A program made the translations under genes and the position numbers. Below, piece after piece: positions 1 to 6,951 of a DNA stretch of 12,257 nt. The DNA lies in the NCBI GenBank assembly GCA_012270355.1, contig JAAXIL010000224.1, positions 1 to 12,257 on the forward strand, in the 5' to 3' direction. Source of the DNA: Psychrobacter sp. (GTDB lineage: Bacteria; Pseudomonadota; Gammaproteobacteria; Pseudomonadales; Moraxellaceae). The notes below the pieces were generated by a model. That model had not been told where the DNA came from and searched no databases. It was given only the letters and a program-made list of their open reading frames with translations. Positions within the stretch are counted from its first letter, which is position 1; every line of letters begins with the position of its first letter.

Positions 1-335
1 AAAAGCAACCTCAATCCCCTGCCCCGCTCACTTTATTACAGGGCAACGCTGAAATACTCATTCCAAGCCTATCTGGATCAACTTTAGCAGAACCATCATC
101 TACCCTGCCCTTTGACTTGGTCTTTGTTGACCCGCCGTATGCTAACAATTTATGGCAACCCATTTTGCAGTCGCTATTTGACAGTCAACAACTCAATCAA
201 AATGCCCTGGTTTATTTGGAAGCGGATAAACCGATTGAGCAACTACCGATGGATGCCAAATTATTATCGAAGTTTGAATTACTCAAACAAAAAAAAATGG
301 GGCAAGTGTTTGGGCATTTGTTGCAATTAGCATGA
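1..335 (+). CDS. rsmD: 16S rRNA (guanine-966-N2)-methyltransferase RsmD, 3' part
   Basis: This is the C-terminal part of an open frame that enters from the left edge (first complete codon at base 3), so the N-terminus and start lie outside the window. RsmD methylates the N2 of G966 in 16S rRNA using S-adenosylmethionine. The visible part has the family's catalytic motif: F-D-L-V-F-V-D-P-P-Y, with the DPPY codons at 129-140, followed by a 65-residue tail ending at a TGA at 333-335. The spacing from DPPY to the end and the 'LVYLEAD' strand fit the end of a Rossmann-fold methyltransferase. DPPY is shared with other N6/N2 methylases, so the RsmD assignment rests on the tail length and fold and is likely rather than certain. 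The next gene, rplM, has its own promoter and is probably a separate transcription unit. Confidence 0.8.
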   Translation, partial: KQPQSPAPLTLLQGNAEILIPSLSGSTLAEPSSTLPFDLVFVDPPYANNLWQPILQSLFDSQQLNQNALVYLEADKPIEQLPMDAKLLSKFELLKQKKMGQVFGHLLQLA

Positions 336-368
336 TGAAAAAACTGAAGCTAATTCGCCATCAAACCC

Positions 369-397
369 TTGTTAATCCGTGCAGAAGTGCGTATAAT
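369..397 (+). promoter_or_regulatory. Sigma-70-type promoter of rplM-rpsI
   Basis: A -35 box TTGTTA (369-374) and a perfect -10 box TATAAT (392-397) are separated by 17 bases, the ideal spacing. Transcription would start near base 404, leaving an untranslated leader of about 100 bases before the rplM ATG at 504. In E. coli the rplM-rpsI operon is autoregulated by L13 acting on its mRNA leader. Whether this leader does the same is inference. Confidence 0.7.
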
Positions 398-503
398 CCG
401 CAGTTTGAATTTTTGAGAGCCCTCGTTTCCCCAAAACACACTCTCAATTTAGACGGTTTTAAGGTTTCTCACCTCATCACCGCTCAATCAATAAGGTTTT
501 ATT

Positions 504-932
504 ATGAAAACTGTTAGTGCCAAACCAAGCGAAGTGACGCATGACTGGTATATCGTTGATGCTGAAGGCAAAACATTAGGTCGCCTTGCTACCCAAATCG
601 CTATGCGTCTGCGGGGCAAACACAAGCCATCATTCACGCCACATGTGGATACGGGTGATTATATTGTCGTGATTAACGCCGATAAAATTCAAGTGACTGG
701 CAAAAAGGCTCAAGACAAAAAATACTATCGTCACAGCGGTTACCCTGGCGGTATTAAAGAAACTAATTTCACCAAACTCATTGCTCACAAGCCTGAAGAT
801 GTGATTACCAAAGCGGTTAAAGGTATGTTGCCAAAAGGTCCTTTGGGTTATGCAACCATCAAAAAATTGAAAGTTTATGCTGGTACAGAGCATCCGCATG
901 GTGCACAGCAACCTGCCGAACTTGATATTTAA
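504..932 (+). CDS. rplM: 50S ribosomal protein L13
   Basis: The 142-residue product has the same length as E. coli L13, a large-subunit protein that binds 23S rRNA early in assembly. Typical family segments are visible in order: '[11 protein letters not shown]' at the N-terminus, '[16 protein letters not shown]' at about residues 16-31, '[19 protein letters not shown]' in the first half, '[11 protein letters not shown]' in the middle, and 'GMLPKGPLG' followed by '[16 protein letters not shown]' near the C-terminus. The ATG at 504 follows an AAGG (493-496) by 7 bases. rpsI starts 40 bases after the TAA with its own strong ribosome site, the usual two-gene operon. A long leader precedes the gene and may carry L13 feedback control. 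Confidence 0.98.
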   Translation: MKTVSAKPSEVTHDWYIVDAEGKTLGRLATQIAMRLRGKHKPSFTPHVDTGDYIVVINADKIQVTGKKAQDKKYYRHSGYPGGIKETNFTKLIAHKPEDVITKAVKGMLPKGPLGYATIKKLKVYAGTEHPHGAQQPAELDI

Positions 933-972
933 TCGCATTTTTTGGATATTGTTACTGCATTAGGAGTGCATT

Positions 973-1359
973 ATGGATAGAAATTATGGAACAGGTCGCC
1001 GTAAGACCTCAACTGCCCGAGTATTTTTAGGTAAAGGCTCAGGCAACATTACGGTCAACGGCAAACCGCTTGATGAGTATTTTGGTCGTGAAACCTCCCG
1101 CATGGTCGTCCGTCAACCGCTTGAACTTTTGGGCGTGGCTGAGGATTATGACATTTATGTCACCGTTAAAGGTGGTGGCATCGGTGGTCAAGCAGGGGCA
1201 ATTCGCCACGGCATTACTCGTGCTTTGATTGACGCTGATGAAACCTTAAAGCCTGCTTTGAAAGAAGCTGGATTCGTGACTCGTGACTCTCGCCAAGTTG
1301 AACGTAAAAAACTTGGCTTACGTAAAGCTCGTAAGCGTCCACAGTTCTCAAAACGTTAA
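973..1359 (+). CDS. rpsI: 30S ribosomal protein S9
   Basis: The 128-residue product (E. coli S9 has 130) is a small-subunit head protein. Its C-terminal tail reaches the decoding centre and touches P-site tRNA. Visible family features are '[15 protein letters not shown]' near the N-terminus, '[14 protein letters not shown]', the glycine-rich '[17 protein letters not shown]', and the basic tail '[18 protein letters not shown]' ending in the conserved SKR. The ATG at 973 follows AGGAG (962-966) by 6 bases. It is the second gene of the rplM operon, and a strong intrinsic terminator lies 23 bases after its stop. Confidence 0.98.
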   Translation: MDRNYGTGRRKTSTARVFLGKGSGNITVNGKPLDEYFGRETSRMVVRQPLELLGVAEDYDIYVTVKGGGIGGQAGAIRHGITRALIDADETLKPALKEAGFVTRDSRQVERKKLGLRKARKRPQFSKR

Positions 1360-1382
1360 TCACTATTGGCGTTTTACACAAG

Positions 1383-1411
1383 AAGGGTTTGCTATTGCAG
1401 ACCCTTTTTTT
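1383..1411 (+). terminator. Intrinsic terminator of the rplM-rpsI operon
   Basis: A 10-bp stem AAGGGTTTGC (1383-1392) pairs with GCAGACCCTT (1397-1406). It has one G-U wobble, a TATT loop and a run of seven T's from 1405. It lies just after rpsI and would separate the ribosomal operon from sspA. Confidence 0.9.
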
Positions 1412-1506
1412 ATGCCTGAAATATATCAGAGCGATCCAACCCAACTTGCGATTGCACCGTAATTGGGCTAGCATAATCTGTTCTTTAACGTTTGGTGTTT
1501 CTTTCA

Positions 1507-2115
1507 ATGCCCCTACCCTTTGCCGATACCAACCAAATGGTGTTATACGCCGACGACGGCTATGACAGCCATGTGGTGCGAATTTTGCTGGCAGAAAAGC
1601 ATCAACCATTTCATCTCGCTATTTTGGCAAGCGAACGACCCGAAGATTTACGCCAACTTAACCCATACAATACCCTGCCCGTACTGTCGCATCAAAACGT
1701 CAATCTTTTTGAAATTAACGTCATTTTTGAATACCTTGAAGAACGCTACCGAGGGCATAAGTTACTGGCTGAAAGTCCTAATCTGAGGGCAACGCATCGA
1801 CTATTGGCATGGCGTATTCAAAACGATTGGCTTAAACTGGCTCGGCAACTGCTGATGCACCCCGACAGTTTTGATAACGAGCAAGCCAAAATAGCCCGTC
1901 ACGATTTGCAAAATGCGTTGGTCACACTATCCCCATTATTTTCGCAGTACACTTATTTTATGGCGGACGATTATGGCTGGTGCGATGTTTTATTATCCGC
2001 CATGCTCTATCGGTTACCAGAGATGGACATTACCCTGCCCAAACACTTGTGCCGACCACTGATTGATTATCAAAATCGGGTATTAGAGCGAGCAACATTT
2101 TTAGAGACGCGTTGA
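1507..2115 (+). CDS. sspA: Stringent starvation protein A (GST-fold, RNA polymerase-associated)
   Basis: The 202-residue product has the GST-like fold of SspA, an RNA polymerase-binding transcription factor made during starvation. The N-terminal thioredoxin-like part includes 'MVLYADDGYDSHVVRILLAEK' (residues 11-31), 'LNPYNTLPVL' (51-60, with the cis-proline P58) and 'FEINVIFEYLEERY' (68-81). An all-helical half follows. I chose the ATG at 1507 because the family starts shortly before the 'LY' strand. A TTG at 1492 would add five residues. Neither start has a clear Shine-Dalgarno. A terminator precedes the gene, so it should have its own promoter, but I see only a weak candidate (TTGCGA 1446-1451, TAGCAT 1469-1474, spacing 17). 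Oddity: the E. coli Pro84-His85-Pro86 pocket aligns with Arg-Gly-His here. Position before sspB supports the call. Confidence 0.85.
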   Translation: MPLPFADTNQMVLYADDGYDSHVVRILLAEKHQPFHLAILASERPEDLRQLNPYNTLPVLSHQNVNLFEINVIFEYLEERYRGHKLLAESPNLRATHRLLAWRIQNDWLKLARQLLMHPDSFDNEQAKIARHDLQNALVTLSPLFSQYTYFMADDYGWCDVLLSAMLYRLPEMDITLPKHLCRPLIDYQNRVLERATFLETR

Positions 2116-2192
2116 TTTTCAATAAAACTTAACCTAAATACCATTTTTCAAAGCATTACCAAAAAAATCAGCAAAACAAGGAGAGCCTTTCA

Positions 2193-2612
2193 ATGAGTGA
2201 GCAAGACTTAGATTTGACCCCAACCCGCCCCTATATGGTGCGTGCTATTTACGAATGGTTAGAAGACAACCAACTTACGCCATATATTTTGGTAGATGCA
2301 ACCGGTGACAATCTTAAAATACCGACCGAATATGTGCAGGATGGGCGTATCGTGCTAAATATTGCCAGCAAAGCGACAGGTAATTTGCGTATAGATAACG
2401 ACTATGTATTTTTTAACGCCCGTTTTGGTGGCGTATCGCAAGAAATTTGGGTACCCTTATCCGCAGTAATGGGCATTTATGCCAAAGAAAATCAGCAAGG
2501 CAGGTTTTTTGATCCGAATGAATACGCTAATGTCACGCCCGCTGCTGCTACACCACCGAAAAAGAAACGCCCACGTCGTGAAAATAAAGCAGGCTTGAAG
2601 ATTTTAAAATAA
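2193..2612 (+). CDS. sspB: ClpXP protease adaptor SspB
   Basis: The 139-residue product matches SspB, which tethers ssrA-tagged and other substrates to the ClpXP protease. The folded domain (residues about 8-105) shows the family path 'TPTRPYMVRAIYEWLEDNQLTPYILVD', 'GRIVLNIASKATGNL' and 'FNARFGGVSQEIWVPLSAVMGIYAKEN'. A flexible basic linker (PPKKKRPRR) follows. The last residues 'GLKILK' resemble the ClpX-binding tail of E. coli SspB (LRVVK), so both the substrate-binding and ClpX-docking parts appear intact. The ATG at 2193 is preceded by AAGGAG (2178-2183), a far better ribosome site than that of sspA. The 77-base gap after sspA and the shared strand suggest cotranscription with it, as in related bacteria. 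Confidence 0.95.
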   Translation: MSEQDLDLTPTRPYMVRAIYEWLEDNQLTPYILVDATGDNLKIPTEYVQDGRIVLNIASKATGNLRIDNDYVFFNARFGGVSQEIWVPLSAVMGIYAKENQQGRFFDPNEYANVTPAAATPPKKKRPRRENKAGLKILK

Positions 2613-2634
2613 TAGACACATAAACAAATACGAT

Positions 2635-2668
2635 AAAACCCGATGGCATCTTAACCATCGGGTTTTTT
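2635..2668. terminator. Two-way terminator between sspB and argG
   Basis: A perfect 12-bp stem AAAACCCGATGG (2635-2646) pairs with CCATCGGGTTTT (2655-2666) around an 8-base loop, with six T's on the plus strand. The minus strand also reads an A-rich stem followed by T's. It lies between the convergent sspB and argG genes and can serve both. Confidence 0.88.
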
Positions 2669-2719
2669 AAAAGGTAAATAATATGACTTACATTTAAGAC
2701 ATAACTTACAAGCTATCGC

Positions 2720-3958
2720 TTAGGATAGATCCCTTCCTTTACTTGCTTCGATTGCTAACCGCAAGCCGTTTAGGCGTATAAAGCCTTCGGCATCTTTTTG
2801 GTCATACGCCCCAGCATCATCCTCAAAGGTGGCAATTTTTTCGTCAAACAGCGAGTTGTCTGATTTACGTCCGACTACGCTCACGCTTCCTTTATACAGT
2901 TTCACTCGCACCGTGCCACTTACATACTCTTGCGATTTATCAATCAGAGCTTGAAGCATCTCACGTTCAGGGCTAAACCAATAGCCATTATAGATAATTT
3001 TGGCATAGCGAGGCATGAGTTCATCTTTGAGGTGCGACGCTTCTCTGTCAAGCGTGATGGACTCAATAGCACGGTGAGCTTTGAGCATAATCGTGCCAGC
3101 AGGCGTTTCGTAACAGCCTCGAGATTTCATGCCGACATAGCGGTTTTCGACAATATCAAGTCGTCCGATACCATGCTTACCGCCCAATTTGTTCAGCTTA
3201 ATCATTACCTCGTACGGCTCAAGCGTCTCACCATCAATCGCCACAATGTCGCCCTTGTCATAAGGCAACTCGATATATTCGGGCGGGGCAGGGGCGGGTG
3301 TCGGGGGGACCGACCCTCGCCACCTTTCTTCCGAGGCGGCGGGAGACGGGGCTTCCAGCTGTCCGCCTTCCTCGGCGATGGGTAATAACTTGGCATCCAT
3401 CGAATAGGGTGATTTCTTTTTGCTTGACGCAAAATCAATCGGAATGTCGTGTTCTTCGGCATATTGCATCAAACTTTCACGGCTCGATAAGTCCCATTCA
3501 CGCCAAGGGGCGATGGTTTTTAAGCTGGGGTCAAGAGCGATTGCCCCGAGCTCAAACCGTACTTGGTCATTGCCTTTACCTGTTGCCCCATGACTGATGG
3601 CATCGGCATCGTGTTGATGGGCAATTTCTACCAACCGTTTGGCAATGAGCGGGCGAGCAATGGACGTGCCGAGCAAATACTCCCCTTCATATATGGCATT
3701 GGCTCGAAACATGGGGAACACAAAATCACGAGCAAATTCGGCTCGCAAATCTTCGATATGAATGTTTTTTATGCCCATCGCTTCGGCTTTTGCCCGTGCA
3801 GGTTCGACCTCTTCGCCTTGTCCAATGTCGGCAGTAAAGGTGATGACTTCGGCGTCATAGGTATCTTGCAACCATTTGGCAATGATGGACGTATCCAATC
3901 CGCCCGAATAGGCAAGAACGATTTTGTTGATGGTTGATTTATCGATTTTGTTGCTCAT
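2720..3958 (-). CDS. argG: Argininosuccinate synthase
   Basis: The 412-residue product is ArgG, which joins citrulline and aspartate at the cost of ATP in the next-to-last step of arginine synthesis. The N-terminal ATP pyrophosphatase loop '[10 protein letters not shown]' (residues 15-24), '[13 protein letters not shown]' (95-107), '[16 protein letters not shown]' (121-136), 'APWREWDL' (150-157) and the C-terminal '[19 protein letters not shown]' (263-281) are all typical. The ATG at 3958 follows GGAG (3964-3967) by 5 bases. Oddity: residues about 193-226 (bases 3281-3382) depart from the family. The usual 'HISYEGG' reads PIAEEGG and the usual 'MWRW' reads RWRG, followed by a proline-alanine-rich stretch. 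Length is preserved and local GC is about 75%. The frame is open throughout, so it is annotated as intact, but activity is uncertain. It diverges from pyrC. Confidence 0.92.
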   Translation of the reverse strand: MSNKIDKSTINKIVLAYSGGLDTSIIAKWLQDTYDAEVITFTADIGQGEEVEPARAKAEAMGIKNIHIEDLRAEFARDFVFPMFRANAIYEGEYLLGTSIARPLIAKRLVEIAHQHDADAISHGATGKGNDQVRFELGAIALDPSLKTIAPWREWDLSSRESLMQYAEEHDIPIDFASSKKKSPYSMDAKLLPIAEEGGQLEAPSPAASEERWRGSVPPTPAPAPPEYIELPYDKGDIVAIDGETLEPYEVMIKLNKLGGKHGIGRLDIVENRYVGMKSRGCYETPAGTIMLKAHRAIESITLDREASHLKDELMPRYAKIIYNGYWFSPEREMLQALIDKSQEYVSGTVRVKLYKGSVSVVGRKSDNSLFDEKIATFEDDAGAYDQKDAEGFIRLNGLRLAIEASKGRDLS

Positions 3959-4000
3959 GAGGTCTCCGGTGGGTGAATGAAAATGTTAGAATAACGGGCT

Positions 4001-4029
4001 ATTGTAGAGCTTACCTGCTTCAATAACAA
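4001..4029 (-). promoter_or_regulatory. Promoter of argG (leftward)
   Basis: Read on the minus strand, TTGTTA (4024-4029) and TACAAT (4001-4006) are 17 bases apart, a good sigma-70 promoter. It starts about 40-45 bases upstream of the argG ATG. It overlaps the likely pyrC promoter region on the other strand. Confidence 0.6.
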
Positions 4030-4035
4030 TATAAT
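4030..4035 (+). promoter_or_regulatory. Possible -10 box for pyrC
   Basis: A perfect TATAAT lies 22 bases before the chosen pyrC ATG, but no good -35 box sits at the right distance. TTGTAG at 4002-4007 is 22 bases away, too far. With the poorer -10 AACAAT (4025-4030) its spacing would be 17. Transcription could not run at full strength from this and the argG promoter at once because they overlap. Confidence 0.3.
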
Positions 4036-4047
4036 AACCGTGTCTTT

Positions 4048-4050
4048 AGG
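4048..4050 (+). promoter_or_regulatory. Ribosome binding site deciding the pyrC start
   Basis: An AGG ends 7 bases before the ATG at 4058. It favours that start over the in-frame GTG at 4040, which has no purine-rich site upstream. Confidence 0.5.
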
Positions 4051-4057
4051 ATTTCTT

Positions 4058-5191
4058 ATGTCTGCCAGTCCGTCTGTGACCGCATTATCTATTTCGCATC
4101 CGTCCTTTCCCGATGCCAAACCTGTTTCAATTGGCACAACGCTGACTCTTCCTCGCCCCGACGACTGGCATTTACATTTGCGAGATGGCGATGCATTGGC
4201 AACCACTGTGCCACACAGTGCCAGCACGTTTAATCGGGTCATTTGTATGCCCAACCTTGTGCCTCCCGTCAAGACAGCAAGCGACGCAATGGCGTACCGT
4301 GAGCGTATCATGCAAGCGTTAAATGATAGCGACTTAAGCGATGCACGCAAGCAGAGTTTTGACCCACGCATGACGTTGTATCTCACCGACAACACTCGCC
4401 CGCAAGACATTATCGATGCCAAACAAACGGGTGTGGTGCAAGCCGTCAAACTGTATCCTGCTGGGGCAACAACCAACTCCAGTGATGGCGTGACCAATAT
4501 TGCAGGGCGTGCTGACGTTTTTGCAGAGATGCAAACACAAGGGATGCCGTTACTGATTCATGGTGAAGTGACACATGATGAGGTGGACATTTTTGAGCGA
4601 GAAAAACGTTTTTTGGATGAGGTTCTAAATCCGCTTGTCGCCCAATTCCCTGAGTTAAAAATTGTGGTAGAGCACATCACCACGGGCGATGCGGTGGACT
4701 TTGTGCTGTCGCAAGGCAGTCACGTTGGGGCAACCATCACGCCTCAGCACCTGCTCTTTAATCGCAACCACATGCTGGTCGGTGGCATCAAGCCCCATTT
4801 TTATTGTTTGCCGATTTTGAAACGTCAGTCGCATCAGCACAGACTTTTAGAGGTCGCGACAAGTGGCAATCCTAAATTCTTTTTAGGCACAGACTCCGCC
4901 CCACATGCTACCCAAGCCAAAGAAAATGCCTGCGGTTGTGCAGGGTGCTATTCTGACCCAAATTCTATGTCTTTATATGCCACTTCTTTTTATAGCTAAC
5001 CAAAGAATGACAAATTACCTGATTTTGCCAGTCGATTTGGGGCAAATTTTTACGGACTACCGCAAAATACAGATACCATCACGCTGATTAAGCAAAACAC
5101 AGACGTACCTGCTTCTTACGATTACTTCGACGGTCAATCGCTCACGCCATTGCTGGCTGGCGAGACTTTGCCTTGGCGGATGGGAAATTAA
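4058..5191 (+). pseudogene. pyrC: Dihydroorotase, interrupted by an in-frame stop
   Basis: PyrC closes carbamoyl-aspartate to dihydroorotate in pyrimidine synthesis. The frame from ATG 4058 carries all active-site parts: '[10 protein letters not shown]' with the metal-binding His38 and His40, carbamylated Lys131 in '[11 protein letters not shown]', His168 in 'HGEVTH', His206 in 'VEHITT' and Asp279 in 'GTDSAPH', then 'ACGCAGCY'. A TAA at 4997-4999 stops it after 313 residues. The same frame then goes on for 63 codons (5000-5188) with a recognisable family C-terminus ('[22 protein letters not shown]', '[10 protein letters not shown]') to a TAA at 5189-5191. The full reading would be about 377 codons, longer than E. 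coli (348) mainly through a roughly 20-residue N-terminal extension. Either a nonsense change, a pair of compensating indels between about 4990 and 5012, or a sequencing error explains this. If the stop is real, the metal ligands remain but the C-terminal part is lost. It is followed by rnt. Confidence 0.75.
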
Positions 5192-5237
5192 ACCGCAAAA
5201 TCCTTCATAATTTTATAAACTTATTTTTAGTGACATC

Positions 5238-5975
5238 ATGTCTGAAAACTTAACAATATCTAATGCAATTGATACCAACATCGAAGAAAATATCCCAAAA
5301 ATCGCTGACCGTTTTCGTAAGTTTTTGCCCGTCGTAGTGGATGTTGAAACCGCTGGATTCAACGCCGAAACCGATGCTTTATTAGAGATTGCGTTTATTC
5401 CTATTTTGATGAATGATGACGGCAAATTTTATGCAGGCGAAGCTCTTAATGCTCATATTGAGCCTTTCGATGGGGCAAATTTGGAAGCCAGAGCTTTAGA
5501 ATTTACGGGCATTGATCCCAATAATCCAATGCGAAAAGCCATTGCCGAGGATGAAAAGTCCGCCATTCGACGAATCTTTAAAGACCTTAAGCAAGTGCGA
5601 AAAGATAACGACTGCCGTCAATGTGTTCTAGTTGGACATAACGCTCATTTTGACTTGGCATTCTTAAATGCGGTCATCGCTCGCACCAATAGCAAAAATC
5701 AGAGCCCTTTTCATGCGTTTTCGGTACTTGATACCGTTTCTCTTTCAGCGTTGGCGTATGGACAAACGGTGCTTGCAAAAGCTTGTGCCATAGCTGGCAT
5801 TGAGTTTCAAGGCTCAGAAGCTCATTCTGCCCTTTACGACACTCAAAAAACAGCCGAACTGTTTTGTACCATTTTAAATGCTTATCCTATGCTCGCAAAC
5901 ACAGTTTCCAAAACGTCTGAAGATGCAGAATTAAATGCTGACTCTGCGAATGTCGGCACCAATAATAGTAATTAA
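5238..5975 (+). CDS. rnt: Ribonuclease T
   Basis: The 245-residue product is a DEDDh 3'-to-5' exonuclease, RNase T, which trims the 3' ends of tRNA and other stable RNAs and turns over tRNA CCA ends. All catalytic residues are visible: Asp35 and Glu37 in 'VVVDVETAGF', Asp139 in 'GHNAHFDLAFLN', and His196 and Asp201 in 'AHSALYDTQKTAELF'. The segment 'ALEFTGIDPNNPMRKAI' is typical of RNase T and separates it from other DnaQ-like exonucleases. It is about 30 residues longer than E. coli RNase T, with a variable N-terminal extension (first 25 residues) and a variable acidic C-terminal tail. The ATG at 5238 has no strong ribosome site. It lies 46 bases after the pyrC reading and just before a tRNA gene, and probably shares a transcript with pyrC. 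Confidence 0.93.
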   Translation: MSENLTISNAIDTNIEENIPKIADRFRKFLPVVVDVETAGFNAETDALLEIAFIPILMNDDGKFYAGEALNAHIEPFDGANLEARALEFTGIDPNNPMRKAIAEDEKSAIRRIFKDLKQVRKDNDCRQCVLVGHNAHFDLAFLNAVIARTNSKNQSPFHAFSVLDTVSLSALAYGQTVLAKACAIAGIEFQGSEAHSALYDTQKTAELFCTILNAYPMLANTVSKTSEDAELNADSANVGTNNSN

Positions 5976-5995
5976 AATTTATTCAAAATAAAAAC

Positions 5996-6024
5996 TTGAC
6001 ATATATGGTAACGGTCATTAGAAT
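5996..6024 (+). promoter_or_regulatory. Promoter of the tRNA-Glu gene
   Basis: A perfect -35 box TTGACA (5996-6001) and TAGAAT (6019-6024) are 17 bases apart. The start site would be near 6031, just after a GC-rich discriminator (CGCCCC). This is typical of stable-RNA promoters under stringent control; that control is inference. The 5' leader contains a perfect 7-bp inverted repeat, CTTCAAC (6033-6039) and GTTGAAG (6056-6062). Confidence 0.85.
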
Positions 6025-6075
6025 ACGCCCCACTTCAACGATAATGGTGAAAGCAGTTGAAGGACTGTCCTAAGT

Positions 6076-6151
<76 letters not shown>

Positions 6152-6194
6152 CTTATTCTTTTGGCATAAAGGCGATAATAACTTTCTGTCAATA

Positions 6195-6227
6195 CAAAAA
6201 ACCCAGCCTATCGAGCTGGGTTTTTTG
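6195..6227. terminator. Two-way terminator between tRNA-Glu and the BLUF gene
   Basis: A perfect 13-bp stem runs CAAAAAACCCAGC (6195-6207) to GCTGGGTTTTTTG (6215-6227) around a 7-base loop. Both strands read a T-run after the GC core. It ends the tRNA transcript, and may also end leftward transcription through the BLUF gene, 236 bases away. The AT-rich gap 6228-6463 holds nothing else I can identify beyond a weak palindrome (CATTTTAA 6276-6283, TTAAAATG 6293-6300). Confidence 0.9.
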
Positions 6228-6463
6228 TGGTTAGTACTATTTAATTGATTTATCTTATGAACTAGGACGTATCTTCATTTTAAAAATATTAATTAAAATG
6301 AGACAAATTCCAGTAAAACAAAAAAAGTGTGTAGTTAATATTTAAATATTGACCAGCTATTTTACTCAGTTTAACGACATTAACTTTTTCAGTCCGTTTA
6401 GTTATTTTTATTTGGATTGAGAGCATGCCCCCTTCACGTTCTCTAATTCTCGTAACACTCGCC

Positions 6464-6913
6464 TTAGTTCATAAAAAGCCTTGCAAACTCATCCCACTCA
6501 TCCCCTTGCCACTGTTCTGGGCGTAAGGGTAATAATCGCTGTTGTATTGAATGTTGATTTTTCTTAAGTGTTTTTGGTGCGTGAGTCCAAAGGGACCCCT
6601 TCTGAAACCGTCTCCTGTCAATGTGAGTAAAATCGTGTATTTTGATTCTAAAATGTCGTTTATCGAGTAGCAGATTATTTTTTAGATCAGTGAGAGATTT
6701 TTCTGACCCTTCGGCATATTGATAATAGAACTTTCGTTGATGAAAGATAATACCAGTTATATTATAGCGTTGATTGTTAATCTTTGCGACTCTAATGATA
6801 TTAGCCAAGTCGCTTGTGCGTTTTCTCCAACCTGATGTGGATTGACTGGTATATACAAAGCGGAATAAGCCATCTTCTTCGTTACTAAGCGTGTGGCTTT
6901 GATTAGAGTTCAT
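6464..6913 (-). CDS. Short BLUF-domain blue-light sensor
   Basis: The 149-residue product is almost entirely a BLUF domain, which binds FAD and signals blue light. The flavin-contacting residues can be aligned: Tyr21 in 'FRFVYTSQ', Asn47 in 'NNQRYNITGII' and Gln65 in 'FYYQYAEGSE', with the usual 18-residue Asn-to-Gln spacing and two more residues than AppA between Tyr and Asn. The semi-conserved Trp (AppA W104) aligns with Gly106 in 'FQKGSLW', with a Trp three residues later. No output domain is attached, so it would act through a partner protein, as other short BLUF proteins do. The start is uncertain: the frame extends to a GTG at 6973 inside ispD, and neither start has a clear ribosome site. 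I chose ATG 6913, 38 bases after the ispD stop. It probably rides on the ispD transcript. Confidence 0.85.
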   Translation of the reverse strand: MNSNQSHTLSNEEDGLFRFVYTSQSTSGWRKRTSDLANIIRVAKINNQRYNITGIIFHQRKFYYQYAEGSEKSLTDLKNNLLLDKRHFRIKIHDFTHIDRRRFQKGSLWTHAPKTLKKNQHSIQQRLLPLRPEQWQGDEWDEFARLFMN

Positions 6914-6951
6914 TATTTTGGATTTGCAAATTGGTTCACTAAATAGATGTT

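Noticed and set aside
332..517. A 61-codon frame overlapping the rsmD stop and the rplM start
   Set aside because: It spans the rplM promoter and leader, overlaps the rplM start in another frame and has no recognisable family features.
3205..3462. Alternative frame in argG with a proline- and arginine-rich product, possibly an inserted GC-rich repeat
   Set aside because: The real argG frame keeps its exact family length and scattered conserved residues through the tract, which argues against an insertion. The other frames show only composition.
4905..5087. A 60-codon frame across the pyrC break
   Set aside because: It is a shadow of pyrC in another frame. Only a few codons near 4994-5010 may reflect the original reading, and the rest does not resemble PyrC.
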